Source: Myxococcales bacterium (lineage in GTDB: Bacteria; Myxococcota_A; Polyangia; Polyangiales; Polyangiaceae). From it: a DNA stretch of 64,000 bases. Each line of letters opens with the position of its first letter. Position 1 is the stretch's first letter. Below the pieces are notes generated by a model. That model made no database searches, had not been told where the DNA came from, and saw only the letters and a list, made by a program, of their open reading frames with translations. Below, piece after piece: positions 15,168 through 25,399 of the stretch. The stretch spans positions 1-64,000 of the forward strand of contig JANYHK010000081.1 in NCBI GenBank assembly GCA_025359105.1, written 5' to 3'. Position numbers and translations under genes: made by a program.

Positions 15168-17504
15168 ATGCGCCGGTCCCGGTTGCTCATCGTCGCCCTC
15201 GGGCTCGCGTCAGCATGCGGCGGTCCGCCCAACGATCCCCGCGCCGCGAGCGCCCCTCGACGCGGAGCGCATGCAGCCGAGCTAGCGCCGTCTTCGCCGG
15301 CCGACGCAGGAGACGACGTGACACGCATCGCGCACGCGGTGCTGCCACTCCTGGAGGCAACGTCACTCGACGGTCCGGAGCTCGCCGCCACGATGGCGCA
15401 ACTCGCCCGCGCGCTCCTCGCCCAGACGCCCGATGACGACAAGGGGCTCCTCGACCGCGCTCTCCTGAACGTCGCCGCGGGCGAGCCGGCCGCGGCCAAC
15501 GCGCTCCTCGCCCGCGCGCGGCAGGCGACGAAGACCTACGATCCGGTGCGCGCGCAGGCGCTGTTCACGAGCCACGAGCTTCACTCGCGCGCCCGCCTGC
15601 TGCAAAGCGCGAGCGGCGCGCCGTTCGACGATGCCTTCAGGACGAGCTTCCGCGAGGCGTTCGCGCGGATGGACGACCTCACCGCCGAGCACGCGGCGTG
15701 GTGGCCCGACACCGACCTCATCTCGGCGCGCGCTGACGTGGAACGCGCGCGCGAGGTCTTTCGCGGCAAGGGCGCCGCCGATCGCGCCGCCGCCATGGAC
15801 CTCACCGCGCGGTACGCCGCCTACGTCGTCCGTCGCGACGTGCTGCCGCTCGCTGTGGCCCTCGAGAACGAGGACAACGCACGCCGCTACGAGGTCGACG
15901 ACGACGTCCGCATCAAGACCCGCGACGGCGCGACCGTCTCCGCCATCGTCGTGCGCCCGCGCCGCGCGACCGGCAAGACGCCGGCCGTCCTCGTCTTCAA
16001 CATCTACACCGCAGGCGGCGCCTCCACCGCGCTCGCGTCGGCGTCGCATGGTTACGTAGGCGTCGCGGCGTTCACCCGCGGTCGCCGCAAGAGCACCGGC
16101 GCAGTCCTCCCGTACGAGCACGACGGCGACGACGCGTTCGACACGATCGACTGGATCCAGAAGCAGCCGTGGTCCGACGGCCGCGTCGGAATGTACGGTG
16201 GCAGCTACGGCGGCTTCACGCAGTGGGCGGCGGCCAAGCACCTGCACCCGGCGCTGAAGACGATCGTGCCGTACGTCGCCGCAATCCCCGGCCAGGGGCT
16301 GCCGATGGAGAACAACGTCTTTCTGAACGCGAACTACGGCTGGCCGTTCTACGTAGCGAACGGCCCGTACGACGACGACAAGGTCTACTTCGATCGCGCA
16401 CGCTGGAACGCTCTCCCCGACAAGTGGTTCGCGAGCGGTCGGCCGTTCAAAGAGATCGACGCGGTCGACGGCACGCCCAACCCGCTGCTCCAGCGCTGGC
16501 TCGCCCACCCCGCGTACGACGCCTACTGGCAGAAGATGGTTCCGTACCGCGAGGACTTCGCGCGCATCGACATCCCGGTCCTGTCGTTCACCGGGTACTA
16601 CGACGACGGCCAAATCTCTGCGATTCGCTACTTCACCGAGCACTACCGGTACAACAAGAACGCGCGGCACTACCTCGTCGTCGGCCCCTACGACCACTTC
16701 GGCGCGCAGCGGCGCCCGGCGGAAGTGCTGCGCGGGTACGCGATCGATCCGGTCGCGCGCATCGACACGACGTACATCACCTACCAGTGGCTGGACCACG
16801 TGCTGCGCGGCGGCCCGATGCCGGACCTCGTGCGGGACAGGGTGAACTACGAGGTCATGGGCGCCAACCTGTGGCGCCACGCGCCGTCCCTCGAGAGAGC
16901 GAAGGACGAGGTCCTCACGCTGTACCTGGACGAGCGCCACCTCACCACCGCAAAGCCCACGGGCGCGCGATTCGTGGCGCAAGAGGTCGATCTGGCGGAT
17001 CGCAAGACGACCAACAACGCCTACTACCCCGACCCGATCGTGAGCGACACGCTCGACACCGGCAACGGCGTCGTCTTCGAAGGCGAGCCGCTGGCCGCGC
17101 CCATGTCGATCGACGGCCTCTTCTCGGGCGAGCTGCGCGTCACGATCAGCAAGCGCGACATGGATGTGGGCGTCGTCCTCTACGAGAAGACCGCCGAGGG
17201 CAAGTACGTCAACCTCTCGTACTACGTCGGTCGCGCCAGCTACGCGCGCGACATGAGCGCCCGCGCGCTGCTCGTCCCCGGCAGGGTGGAGACGATTCCC
17301 TTCGAGCGCACGCGCATGGTCAGCCGTCGCCTCGCCGCGGGCAGCCGGCTCGTCGTCGTGCTCAACGTGAACAAGAACCCGTTCGCCGAGGTCAACCACG
17401 GCACCGGTAAGACCGTGAGCGAGGAGTCGGCCGCGGACGCCAAGGGGCCGCTGCAGATCCGGTGGCTCTCGGACAGCTTCGTCCGGATCCCGATCCGACG
17501 TTGA
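15168..17504 (+). CDS. CocE/NonD-type S15 hydrolase, lipoprotein
   Basis: 778 residues with an N-terminal lipoprotein signal (LGLASAC). After a helical N-terminal region, the alpha/beta-hydrolase domain of the X-Pro dipeptidyl-peptidase/CocE family runs from about residue 240 to 560: nucleophile Ser in GMYGGSYGGF near 346, acid region in SFTGYYDDGQ near 480, catalytic His in VGPYDHFG near 507. A C-terminal jelly-roll domain typical of S15 follows (about 590-778). It should hydrolyse an ester or amide acyl bond outside the cytoplasm; the substrate is unknown. It is convergent with the next lipoprotein gene. Confidence 0.92.
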   Translation: MRRSRLLIVALGLASACGGPPNDPRAASAPRRGAHAAELAPSSPADAGDDVTRIAHAVLPLLEATSLDGPELAATMAQLARALLAQTPDDDKGLLDRALLNVAAGEPAAANALLARARQATKTYDPVRAQALFTSHELHSRARLLQSASGAPFDDAFRTSFREAFARMDDLTAEHAAWWPDTDLISARADVERAREVFRGKGAADRAAAMDLTARYAAYVVRRDVLPLAVALENEDNARRYEVDDDVRIKTRDGATVSAIVVRPRRATGKTPAVLVFNIYTAGGASTALASASHGYVGVAAFTRGRRKSTGAVLPYEHDGDDAFDTIDWIQKQPWSDGRVGMYGGSYGGFTQWAAAKHLHPALKTIVPYVAAIPGQGLPMENNVFLNANYGWPFYVANGPYDDDKVYFDRARWNALPDKWFASGRPFKEIDAVDGTPNPLLQRWLAHPAYDAYWQKMVPYREDFARIDIPVLSFTGYYDDGQISAIRYFTEHYRYNKNARHYLVVGPYDHFGAQRRPAEVLRGYAIDPVARIDTTYITYQWLDHVLRGGPMPDLVRDRVNYEVMGANLWRHAPSLERAKDEVLTLYLDERHLTTAKPTGARFVAQEVDLADRKTTNNAYYPDPIVSDTLDTGNGVVFEGEPLAAPMSIDGLFSGELRVTISKRDMDVGVVLYEKTAEGKYVNLSYYVGRASYARDMSARALLVPGRVETIPFERTRMVSRRLAAGSRLVVVLNVNKNPFAEVNHGTGKTVSEESAADAKGPLQIRWLSDSFVRIPIRR

Positions 17505-17537
17505 CGGGCCATCTGGCGGCCGCCCGGGGCCCGGCTA

Positions 17538-18422
17538 TCAGAAGTGCTGCTTGACCACGTCGAGTTTGTCGCTCTGGGGGAAGCTGAGCTTGCGGGTGGC
17601 CTTGTCGATGCAGGCGGCGACCTTGTTGTTGCTCGGCGTGATCTTGACGGAGACGCCGAGGACCTTGCCCTGCTTCACCGCGGCGCAGATGTCGGCGCTG
17701 GCACTGTCGGGGAGGCCGCAGCCGCCGAAGAAGGTGCTGTTTGCCATCGGCCTGCCGAGCTGATCCTTCGTGAGATCGGGCTTACTGTTCTTCTTGCCCA
17801 TGTCGATGGTCTGCGGGTTCTCGTCCATCGCCTTCTCGCAGCTCTTGCCTGTCGAGACCGAGATCTGGACGCTGAGCTCCTCGTGGCTGCCGCTCTTGGC
17901 ATCGTGATCGTAGATGGCGACGTGGATCTTGGTGCCCTCGTCGTTGATCTTGTCGAGGTCTTCCCACGGGACGATCTTGTCGCCCGAGTAGCCGTGCGCG
18001 GTGTGCATGAGGGGCACCTCGACGGATTTGCTGCCCTTGCCGCGCGGGTAAACGAGGACGGCGTCGCGGTTCTTCACGTCGCTGCCGAGCGCGCCCATCT
18101 TCACCTCGTCGTCGGTGGCGTTGATGGTGATGCGGATGCCCTCCGGCAAGGACTCGATCTTGATGGCGCCCGAAAAGTCGTGGTGCCCCGTGCCCGAGCA
18201 CGGGACGAACGTCTCGCTGCCGTCCTCGTCGTGGATGTCGTGGGCGTGGACCTTGTCCGCCTCACCGCACGTGTGCGGGGTGGGGCGCGCCTGCTTGGCG
18301 ATCGACTCGCCGTGGTGCTGGTCGGTGTCGCTCTTGGGCGTGGTGGGGCCGTCGGGCTTGCCTCCACAGGCCACGAGATACGAGAGCGCGCACGCCGAGG
18401 CGAGGATCGAGAGGGTTCGCAT
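17538..18422 (-). CDS. lipoprotein with AgmX/PglI-like C-terminus
   Basis: 294 residues, signal peptide and lipobox (YLVAC) at the N-terminus, then a His/Asp-rich stretch. The C-terminal segment (GVSVKITPSNNKVAACIDKATRKLSFP) resembles the TonB-like AgmX/PglI C-terminal module common in myxobacterial envelope proteins, where a single Cys and a K/R-L-x-FP motif recur. The middle region is unassigned. It is in the same direction as the GH35 gene upstream (25 bases), so the two may form an operon. Confidence 0.8.
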   Translation of the reverse strand: MRTLSILASACALSYLVACGGKPDGPTTPKSDTDQHHGESIAKQARPTPHTCGEADKVHAHDIHDEDGSETFVPCSGTGHHDFSGAIKIESLPEGIRITINATDDEVKMGALGSDVKNRDAVLVYPRGKGSKSVEVPLMHTAHGYSGDKIVPWEDLDKINDEGTKIHVAIYDHDAKSGSHEELSVQISVSTGKSCEKAMDENPQTIDMGKKNSKPDLTKDQLGRPMANSTFFGGCGLPDSASADICAAVKQGKVLGVSVKITPSNNKVAACIDKATRKLSFPQSDKLDVVKQHF

Positions 18423-18447
18423 GGCGGCGAGCCTACCAGAGGAAGAG

Positions 18448-20994
18448 TTACGGCTGAACCACGACGACGGCGGTGCCGAAGGGGGCCATTTGTAGGGAAA
18501 TGCCCTGCGCGGCGAGGTCGGCGCCGGTCCGCGTGCCGAGGGGGGCGCCGGACAGGCCTTCGGTCAGCGTGTAGCGGGTCGCCGCGGTGAGGCCCAGGCG
18601 GGAGAGCGAGTGGAGAGCGATCTGCACGGTGCCCGCGGCGTGGCCGCTGACGACGAAGACGAACAGCGGAGCCTTTTCGTCGCGGCCACGGCGCGCCCAC
18701 GCGGTCTCGCGGAGGCCGGTCGCGCTCACCGCCGGCGACGCGCCGCCCGTGACGATCGCGAGATGCGCGGCGAGCGCGCGCTTGCGGTCGAGATCGCCGG
18801 AGTCGGCGCCGTAGTAGGCGCTGTCGTTGTAGACGCTCGACAGGTGGCCGCCGATCAGGGTGTGCGGGGCGCCGTCGCCGGTCACCTCCCACGCGACGAC
18901 CTTGCCATCGCCGCCAAGCGGCTGCGTGCGTTCGACGACGAGCGGCGTGAAGGACGGGGCCTTGGGGGTCCAAAACGTCTCGTACCAGTACGTGCGCGTC
19001 GTGCCGGTCGCGGAGGCGAGCTTCTGGTTGGCGTCGCCGCTCCTTAGGCCCACGCCCGGCCACGAGTACATGCCGTTCGCGTCGGCGTCGAAGAGGGACG
19101 CGAGCTTCGTGACCTCGGGCGACGCGGCGCCGCTGAGCGACATCGAGCCGCGATCGAGCAGGAGCACGAGCGCGCCTCCGCCTTCGTGGAACTTCGTGAG
19201 CTTCGCCGCCGTGTCGGGAGAGATCATCCTGGGGAGCAGGAAGAAGACGACCTTGTAGGCCGACAAATCTTGCGCGGTCTGCGCCTCCACTACCTGGGGG
19301 TTCACCCCCGCCTCGGCGAGCCAACCGAAGAGGCCGGGGTACTCGTTCACGTACATGGTCTGCACGTCGTCGTTCGTCCCCGCCTGCGGCACCGCGTAGC
19401 GCGCGTCCTGCACGATGGCGACCTGGTCCTCCACCTCGTCGCTGGCTTCGAGCGCGAGGCCCCACCTGTCCAGGAGCGCGCCCCACTTCTTCATGACGTC
19501 GTACCGGGGCCGCAGCGTTCCATCGAGCCCGATCGCCGCCTGAAAATCGTAGTCGGAGCCGTCCAGGTTGATGCCACCGCGCATCGTGTAGAACGCGCCG
19601 CCCTTGAGGCCGTGACCGATCGCCTTCGCGAGGAGCTGGTCGGTCGCCTCGGGGCGCACCGTGGGCTTGATGCCGAGCGGGAACGAATAGAAACCCCCTT
19701 GCAGCTCCGCGCCCCACGCGAAGCGCCCGCCGGTGTCCTTCGTATAGAGGAGGTTTCCGCCCGCGTAGAGCTTCGTGAAGTAGTCGACCTGGTAGGGCTG
19801 GTCCGAGATCTCACCGTTCGTGGGGAATTGCTTGGGGTAGAGATCGAGGCCGGCGAGGCCGACGCTATTTTTCGTCTGCCCGTCGTGCACGAGCAGATTG
19901 CGTGTGGGGACGCCGAACGGCGAGTCGTTCGTCATGAAGAGCACCTCGGGCTCTCTTACGCCGCGCGCCTCGAGCATGCCGCGGACCGTCTTCATGTAGT
20001 CGAGCACGTAGGCCAGGCCGGCCTCGTACCAGTCGCGCGCGGCGACGTCGTCGGTGACGGAGGTGGGAAGGGCGACCGGGGCGGCGACGGCGGCGAACGA
20101 GGCGTAGGCCGTGCCGTACGCGGCGTTCAGGGCCCCGACGGTGCCGTAGCGCGCCGCAAGGAATTTGCGGTAGTGCGCGAGAGCGACCGGATTGTAGTCG
20201 ACGTCGCCGAAGCGATTGCTCCAGTAGAGGTTGGTCTCGTTGTCGACCTGAACCGCGACGATGCAGCGGCGCTCGATGTACTTTCGAAGGATGGGCAGGG
20301 CCTTGTCGAACCACGCGCCGACGGCGGACAGGTACCGGGGATCGAGGTACGTCGGCTGCGACTGCGACGCGTCGCCTGTCGGGGAGAAGGTGAACGTCGA
20401 CCAGTCGGCCTTCTTCACGAGCGCGTCGGGGAACGCGTCCTTCCACCACTTCGGCACGGCGCCGTACGTCCCGAAACCGCGCGGCCACTCCGACGTGATG
20501 AGCGGGCCCGGCTTGGCGACGATCTTCATCCCGGCGTCGCACGCGATCCGGAAGAACGTGTCGACGTCGCGCGCGCCGGAAAAGTCCCAGAGCCCGTCGG
20601 CGGTCGAGTGGTAGTCCCACGGCAGGTACGTGGTGACGAGGTTCATGTGGGCGGCCTTCATCTTGTCGATGGAGTCCTGCCAGAGCGCTTGCGTCTTGGC
20701 CGCGTCGAAGCCCGGGTCGCGGACGCGGAAGTAGTGAATCTCGCCGCCATAGAGGAACATCGGCGTCCCGTCGACGACGAGCTGGCCGCCGCGCACGACG
20801 ACGGACGGCCCCGCCGGCGCGCTCCCCTCCCCGCCGTCACTGCCGCTGGACCCATCGGTGAGACCGGCGTCGACTGCGCCGTCCGTACCGGCCTCGGTCG
20901 GGATGTACGCCGCCGGACCGCCCCCGTCCGAGCCGCAGGCGGCGAGCAGCGTGAAGACCGCCGCCGAAAGGGCTCCGATCCTTGCTACGGTCAT
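18448..20994 (-). CDS. beta-galactosidase-like glycoside hydrolase (GH35 type), lipoprotein
   Basis: 848 residues from ATG 20994, chosen because it precedes a signal peptide with lipobox (LLAAC) and avoids overlap with the divergent gene. A Gly/Asp/Ser linker is followed by a GH35 TIM barrel: MFLYGGEIHYFRV near residue 78, KPGPLITSEWPRGF near 160, acid/base Glu in IVAVQVDNET near 251, nucleophile Glu in AELQGG near 430. Beta-sandwich domains follow. It probably releases terminal beta-galactosyl residues from polysaccharides outside the cell. Its start codon lies only 7 bases from that of the divergent M1 peptidase. Confidence 0.9.
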   Translation of the reverse strand: MTVARIGALSAAVFTLLAACGSDGGGPAAYIPTEAGTDGAVDAGLTDGSSGSDGGEGSAPAGPSVVVRGGQLVVDGTPMFLYGGEIHYFRVRDPGFDAAKTQALWQDSIDKMKAAHMNLVTTYLPWDYHSTADGLWDFSGARDVDTFFRIACDAGMKIVAKPGPLITSEWPRGFGTYGAVPKWWKDAFPDALVKKADWSTFTFSPTGDASQSQPTYLDPRYLSAVGAWFDKALPILRKYIERRCIVAVQVDNETNLYWSNRFGDVDYNPVALAHYRKFLAARYGTVGALNAAYGTAYASFAAVAAPVALPTSVTDDVAARDWYEAGLAYVLDYMKTVRGMLEARGVREPEVLFMTNDSPFGVPTRNLLVHDGQTKNSVGLAGLDLYPKQFPTNGEISDQPYQVDYFTKLYAGGNLLYTKDTGGRFAWGAELQGGFYSFPLGIKPTVRPEATDQLLAKAIGHGLKGGAFYTMRGGINLDGSDYDFQAAIGLDGTLRPRYDVMKKWGALLDRWGLALEASDEVEDQVAIVQDARYAVPQAGTNDDVQTMYVNEYPGLFGWLAEAGVNPQVVEAQTAQDLSAYKVVFFLLPRMISPDTAAKLTKFHEGGGALVLLLDRGSMSLSGAASPEVTKLASLFDADANGMYSWPGVGLRSGDANQKLASATGTTRTYWYETFWTPKAPSFTPLVVERTQPLGGDGKVVAWEVTGDGAPHTLIGGHLSSVYNDSAYYGADSGDLDRKRALAAHLAIVTGGASPAVSATGLRETAWARRGRDEKAPLFVFVVSGHAAGTVQIALHSLSRLGLTAATRYTLTEGLSGAPLGTRTGADLAAQGISLQMAPFGTAVVVVQP

Positions 20995-21001
20995 CGGCTC
21001 G

Positions 21002-22987
21002 ATGCGGACGCGCACGGTACCAGCGAGAATAGCGCTCGGCGGACTGTTCGTCGCGGTCGCCGCGGCGATCAGCGACGATGCCCGCGGCGAGGCGCCGCCG
21101 TCCCCCTACGACAGCGACGCGCAGATGGCGCTGCACGCTGATCCTGTCGCCAGCTACACCCTCAGAGCGACGCTCGATCCGGCGGCGCACACGCTCCACG
21201 GCGAGGGCACGATCACCTGGCGCAACACGAGCCGCGTGGCCGTTCGCGAGCTCTGGCTGCACCTCTACATGAACGCGTTCAAGAACGAGCGCAGCGTATT
21301 CCTGCGCACGCCCCTCGGCGGCGGGCGAGGCGCGGGGAGGCCCACCGACTGGGGCTACATCGACGTCCGCAAGCTCGCCCTGCGAGAGCCCGACGCGACG
21401 ACGGTGACCGACGTGTGGAGCGGCGCCGAGGTTTCGCGCCCCGGCGATCCCGACGAGACCGACGCGCGCGTGCCGCTCCCGCGCGAGGTCTTGCCCGGCG
21501 ACACGATCGCGCTCGACGTCGCGTGGGACGAGAAGCTGCCGACGGTGCTGGAGCGGACCGGCTACGACGGCTCGTTCCACATGATCGCCCAGTGGTTCCC
21601 CAAGGTCGCACGCCTCGAGCCCGACGGACGCTGGGCGCATTTTCCGTTCCACCGCCTGAGCGAGTTCTACGCCGACTTCGGCACCTACGACGTCACGCTC
21701 GACGTCCCGCAGAGCTTCACGCTCGGCGCGACGGGGCCGATGGTCGAGTCGCGGCTCGAGAAGGGGCGGCGCGTCGAGCGCCACGTGCAGACCGACATCC
21801 ATGATTTCGCGTGGACGGCGTGGGATGAGTGGCAAACCGCCACCGAGACGATCGGCGGCGTGCAAGTAACGCTGCTCTACCCGCCCGGCTACCGGGTCGA
21901 CGCGAAGCGCGAGCTCGAGTCGCTGCGCTTCACGATGCCGTACTTCGACAAGCGCTACGGGCGCTACCCGTACCCGGTCCTCACGGTCGTCCACCCGCCC
22001 GTGGCGGCAGGCGAGGCCGGGGGCATGGAGTACCCGACGTTCATCACCAGCGGCGGTCCGTGGTACGGCCCGCCTGGCATCCTCGCGCCCGAGCTCGTGA
22101 CGGTGCACGAGTACGGGCACCAGTATTTTTACGGCCTCGTGGCCACGAGCGAGCACGACTGGCCTTTCCTCGATGAGGGACTCAACTCGTTCGCCGAGCA
22201 GGACGTCATGAGCAAGTGGCGCGGTGCCGGGAGCTGGGTCGACCTGTTCGGCCTCACCGTCGACGGCGGTGCCATGCACGGCGTGCTCTCCAACCTGAGC
22301 GTGCACGACGAGAAGGTCGCCCAGGGCGCGGCCGACTTCATGACCGGGGGCAGCTACGGCACGCTCGTGTACTTCCGCACGAGCGCCGTCCTCGAGACGA
22401 TGCGCCGCGTCTACGGCGACGATCTCGTCTTGCAGGCGCTCGGCCGCTACGCACGGAAGAACCGTTTTTTTCACCCGGGGCCCGACGAGCTGCTCACGAA
22501 CTTCGCCGAGGTGCTGGGGCCGCAGGCTGCCGCGACGCTTCGCACGGCCTACTTCGAGAAGGGCTGGGTCGACTACGTCGTCACCGAGGTGCGATCCCAC
22601 CCGCTGCACGATCCCGCGGGCGTGTTCGATCGCGACGGCAAGCGCGAGACCGTACGCGAAGGGAAGACGGCGGGGGCGCACGAGGGTTGGGTCGTGGTGC
22701 ATCGGCGCGGCACCCTCTCTTTCCCCGTCGACATAGAGCTCGCGCTCGAGGACGGTACGACGCAGCGTGTGCGATGGAACGGCGAGGGCGACTCCACGCG
22801 CGTGCCATTCACCGGGGGGTCGCCGTTGCGTGCCGCCGTCGTGGATCCCGACGATCGGGTGCTGATCGACCAGGTCCGCACGAACAACTTCGCCACCGCA
22901 CCGGCGTCGGCGCGCGCGAGCACCGCGCGGAGCACCGAGAAGCTCGTCTACTGGACGGAGCTCGTGCTCCAGGCGGTCTTGCCGTGA
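21002..22987 (+). CDS. secreted M1-family metallopeptidase
   Basis: 661 residues from ATG 21002, which precedes a signal peptide. The aminopeptidase N-type N-terminal beta domain (AAHTLHGEGTITWRN) is followed by the GGMEYP exopeptidase-type motif near residue 339 and zinc site HEYGH-x18-E (HEYGHQYFYG near 369, then FLDEGLNSFAE). All zinc ligands are present, so an active gluzincin is expected in the periplasm or outside. The stop codon overlaps the next gene's start (TGATG), indicating coupling with the downstream membrane protein. Confidence 0.93.
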   Translation: MRTRTVPARIALGGLFVAVAAAISDDARGEAPPSPYDSDAQMALHADPVASYTLRATLDPAAHTLHGEGTITWRNTSRVAVRELWLHLYMNAFKNERSVFLRTPLGGGRGAGRPTDWGYIDVRKLALREPDATTVTDVWSGAEVSRPGDPDETDARVPLPREVLPGDTIALDVAWDEKLPTVLERTGYDGSFHMIAQWFPKVARLEPDGRWAHFPFHRLSEFYADFGTYDVTLDVPQSFTLGATGPMVESRLEKGRRVERHVQTDIHDFAWTAWDEWQTATETIGGVQVTLLYPPGYRVDAKRELESLRFTMPYFDKRYGRYPYPVLTVVHPPVAAGEAGGMEYPTFITSGGPWYGPPGILAPELVTVHEYGHQYFYGLVATSEHDWPFLDEGLNSFAEQDVMSKWRGAGSWVDLFGLTVDGGAMHGVLSNLSVHDEKVAQGAADFMTGGSYGTLVYFRTSAVLETMRRVYGDDLVLQALGRYARKNRFFHPGPDELLTNFAEVLGPQAAATLRTAYFEKGWVDYVVTEVRSHPLHDPAGVFDRDGKRETVREGKTAGAHEGWVVVHRRGTLSFPVDIELALEDGTTQRVRWNGEGDSTRVPFTGGSPLRAAVVDPDDRVLIDQVRTNNFATAPASARASTARSTEKLVYWTELVLQAVLP

Positions 22988-23934
22988 TGGAAGGCACGCC
23001 GGACGGCAAACCGCCGGAGCAGCGTCGGCTCGTGCTCCTCGCGAACGATGCGATGCGCGCGCGCCGGCGTCCGGTGGCCATCGTGGTGTCGTGGGCATAC
23101 GAGCTGCTCCTCGCCGCGGCGATCGCGTGGCCCGCGGCGGCGTACGTCGGCGGGGCGTACGGCGGTCACCCGAGCGGCGACGCCCCACTCTTCCGCCCCG
23201 GCGGTCTCGCGCTCGCCGACCTGCTCCTGCGCGCGCGTCCGGTCACGGCCGTCCTGGGCGCGCACACGGCGCCGCTCTTCGCTCTCGGACTCGTGCTCGG
23301 CCTCGTCCCGCTGGCCTTCCTGATCGTCCAGATTGCCCACGTTACGCCTGCGCGCAGGACTCCTCCGCTCGCGCTCGCCTTGCCGCGGGCGTGGGCCGCT
23401 TTCCCGCGCTTCCTCGCGCTCCTCCTCGCCGTGACCTTGCTCCAGGCGTTCGTCGTCGTGGTCGGCCTGGTCCTCGCGGGCGCCACCGCCAATCTGGCAA
23501 CCAACGGTCTCGGGGAGGCGCGCGCGCAGCAGCTCGGCGCCGTCGTCTTCTTCGTGTTCGGCGCGCTGGCGGCGACCCTCGGCGTCCTCCACGACCTCGC
23601 GCGGGTCGCGGCGATCCGATTCGACGTCGGCGCCGTGCGCGCCGCCCGCCTGGCGGCTAGCGCGCTGCGCCGAGGCTTCGCGGCCACCACGTGGTCGTGG
23701 GCGTGGCGCGCCGCGATCGGGCTGGTGCCCGTCGCGTTGGCCGCGCTTCTCTCGTCCAGGCTCGGAGGACGCGCCGGCGCTTTCTGGGCGATGGTCATCC
23801 TTCACCAGCTCGTCGTCCTCGCGCGCGTCGCGCTGCGGGCCTCGTGGCTGGCGAAGGCCCTGCGCGTCGTCGACGGCGCGCACCGCGTGCGAAAGGCCGC
23901 GGACGCGGCGGACGCGCTGGACCCGGCGACCTGA
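22987..23934 (+). CDS. multi-pass membrane protein, function unknown
   Basis: 315 residues. It has about five or six hydrophobic segments (near 30-52, 85-112, 135-160, 180-200, 240-262 and 270-290) separated by Arg-rich loops. No recognised family. Its ATG overlaps the stop of the M1 peptidase by one base, so the pair is translationally coupled. The protein may partner with or anchor the peptidase, which is inference from linkage. It is convergent with glgA. Confidence 0.8.
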   Translation: MEGTPDGKPPEQRRLVLLANDAMRARRRPVAIVVSWAYELLLAAAIAWPAAAYVGGAYGGHPSGDAPLFRPGGLALADLLLRARPVTAVLGAHTAPLFALGLVLGLVPLAFLIVQIAHVTPARRTPPLALALPRAWAAFPRFLALLLAVTLLQAFVVVVGLVLAGATANLATNGLGEARAQQLGAVVFFVFGALAATLGVLHDLARVAAIRFDVGAVRAARLAASALRRGFAATTWSWAWRAAIGLVPVALAALLSSRLGGRAGAFWAMVILHQLVVLARVALRASWLAKALRVVDGAHRVRKAADAADALDPAT

Positions 23935-23947
23935 TTCTGCGCCGAGC

Positions 23948-25399
23948 TCAGCGCGAGGCGGCGCGGTAGAGCTGCTCGTACTGGCGCGCCGGGCGCTCCC
24001 AGCCACGATCAAGGCGCATCACGCGGCGGACCAGCTGGGGCCACCGCGCCGAGGCGTGCGCTGCGATGCCGCGCTCCGCGGCGCCGAGGAGGGCGTCGGC
24101 GGTGTCTTCCTGGAAGAGGAAACCGGTGCCCGTCTCGAGCTTCGCGTCGCAGTCGACGACCGTATCGAGGAGCCCGCCCGTCGCGCGCGCGACCGGCAGC
24201 GCGCCGTAGCGGTGCGCGTACAGCTGCACGAGCCCGCACGGCTCGAAGCGGCTGGGGACGAGCACGAGATCGGCAGCCGCGAACGCGCGGTGCACGACCT
24301 GCTCGCTCGCTGCGCGAACGAACACCGCGCGCCCGTCGCTCTTCTTTGCCGCCTCGCCGAGCGAAACGGCAAACGCTTCGTCCCCGTCTCCGCAGACGAT
24401 GATCTGCGCGTCGCTCGCGCGGAGGATGCGCGGAATCGCCGCGACGACGAGATCCGTCCCCTTCTGCGCGACGAGGCGACCGACGCTGAGGACGATCGGC
24501 GCGGCGGTGTCGAGCGGCAGCCCGAGCTCGCGCTGGAGCGCGCCGCGGCAGCGTGTCTTGTTGGCGGCGTCCTCGGCGTCGAAGCGGGCCGCGAGCGCGG
24601 CGTCCGTCGCCGGGTTCCAGACCGCGTTGTCGACCCCGTTGGTGATCCCGACGAGCGTCGCGCCGCGGGCCGCGAGCACGCCTTCGAGGCCGTGCCCCTG
24701 CGTCGTCGCGATCTCGCGCGCATACGTCGGGCTCACGGTCGTCACGGCGTCGGCCGTCACGATGCCGAGCTTCAAGATGTTCGCCTTGCCGTAGAACTCG
24801 AGCCCCTCGATCGTGAAGTGCTCCCAGCCGAGGCCGAGCGTCGGAACGACGTCGCGCGGGAAGACGCCCTGATGGGCGACGTTGTGCACCGTCAGGATCG
24901 TGCGCGTCGCGGCGAGCGCAGGGACGGCGACGGTCGCCTCCTTCTTGTAGACGGGGACGAGCGCGGCCGGCCAGTCGTTGCAGTGGATGACGTCGTACGG
25001 GGTGCCTGCGAGCGCGCGGGCCTTGGCGAGCTCGACGGCGGCGCGCGACAGGAGCGCGAACCGGAGAGCGTTGTCCTCGTAGTCCTCGTTCCCCTTGCCG
25101 TAGACGCCGCCGCGGTCGTACATGCCGGGAACGTCGATGAGGACGAGGTCTACCTGCGACGGAAGCCGGCCGTCGTAGACGGTGACCTGGTACGCCTTGC
25201 CGCCCAGCTCGATGGGGATCGGGGTTAGCCGCCGCGCCACCATGAGGCCGGAGGCCTCGAACTCGGGGAAGCGCGGGGCGACGATCGTGACCTTGTGACC
25301 GAGGCCTCGAAGGGCCTTCGGCAGGGCGGCGGCGACGTCGGCCAGCCCGCCCACTTTCACGAACGGAGCCAGCTCGGTCGATACGAAGAGGATCTCCAC
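23948..25399 (-). CDS. glgA: glycogen synthase (ADP-glucose type, GT5)
   Basis: 483 residues, the usual GlgA length. N-terminal KVGGLADV (the ADP-glucose-binding K-x-G-G-L motif) near residue 15, VHNVAHQG near 168, GITNGVD near 250, GRLVAQKGTDL near 303, PSRFEPCGL near 383. It elongates alpha-1,4-glucan from ADP-glucose in the cytoplasm. The start is ATG 25399, divergent from the pseudouridine synthase. No other glycogen gene is in the window. Confidence 0.97.
   Translation of the reverse strand: MEILFVSTELAPFVKVGGLADVAAALPKALRGLGHKVTIVAPRFPEFEASGLMVARRLTPIPIELGGKAYQVTVYDGRLPSQVDLVLIDVPGMYDRGGVYGKGNEDYEDNALRFALLSRAAVELAKARALAGTPYDVIHCNDWPAALVPVYKKEATVAVPALAATRTILTVHNVAHQGVFPRDVVPTLGLGWEHFTIEGLEFYGKANILKLGIVTADAVTTVSPTYAREIATTQGHGLEGVLAARGATLVGITNGVDNAVWNPATDAALAARFDAEDAANKTRCRGALQRELGLPLDTAAPIVLSVGRLVAQKGTDLVVAAIPRILRASDAQIIVCGDGDEAFAVSLGEAAKKSDGRAVFVRAASEQVVHRAFAAADLVLVPSRFEPCGLVQLYAHRYGALPVARATGGLLDTVVDCDAKLETGTGFLFQEDTADALLGAAERGIAAHASARWPQLVRRVMRLDRGWERPARQYEQLYRAASR

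Noticed and set aside
20837-23188. 783-codon minus-strand frame opposite the M1 peptidase
   Set aside because: Charged low-complexity translation; the plus strand has the clear HEXXH peptidase.
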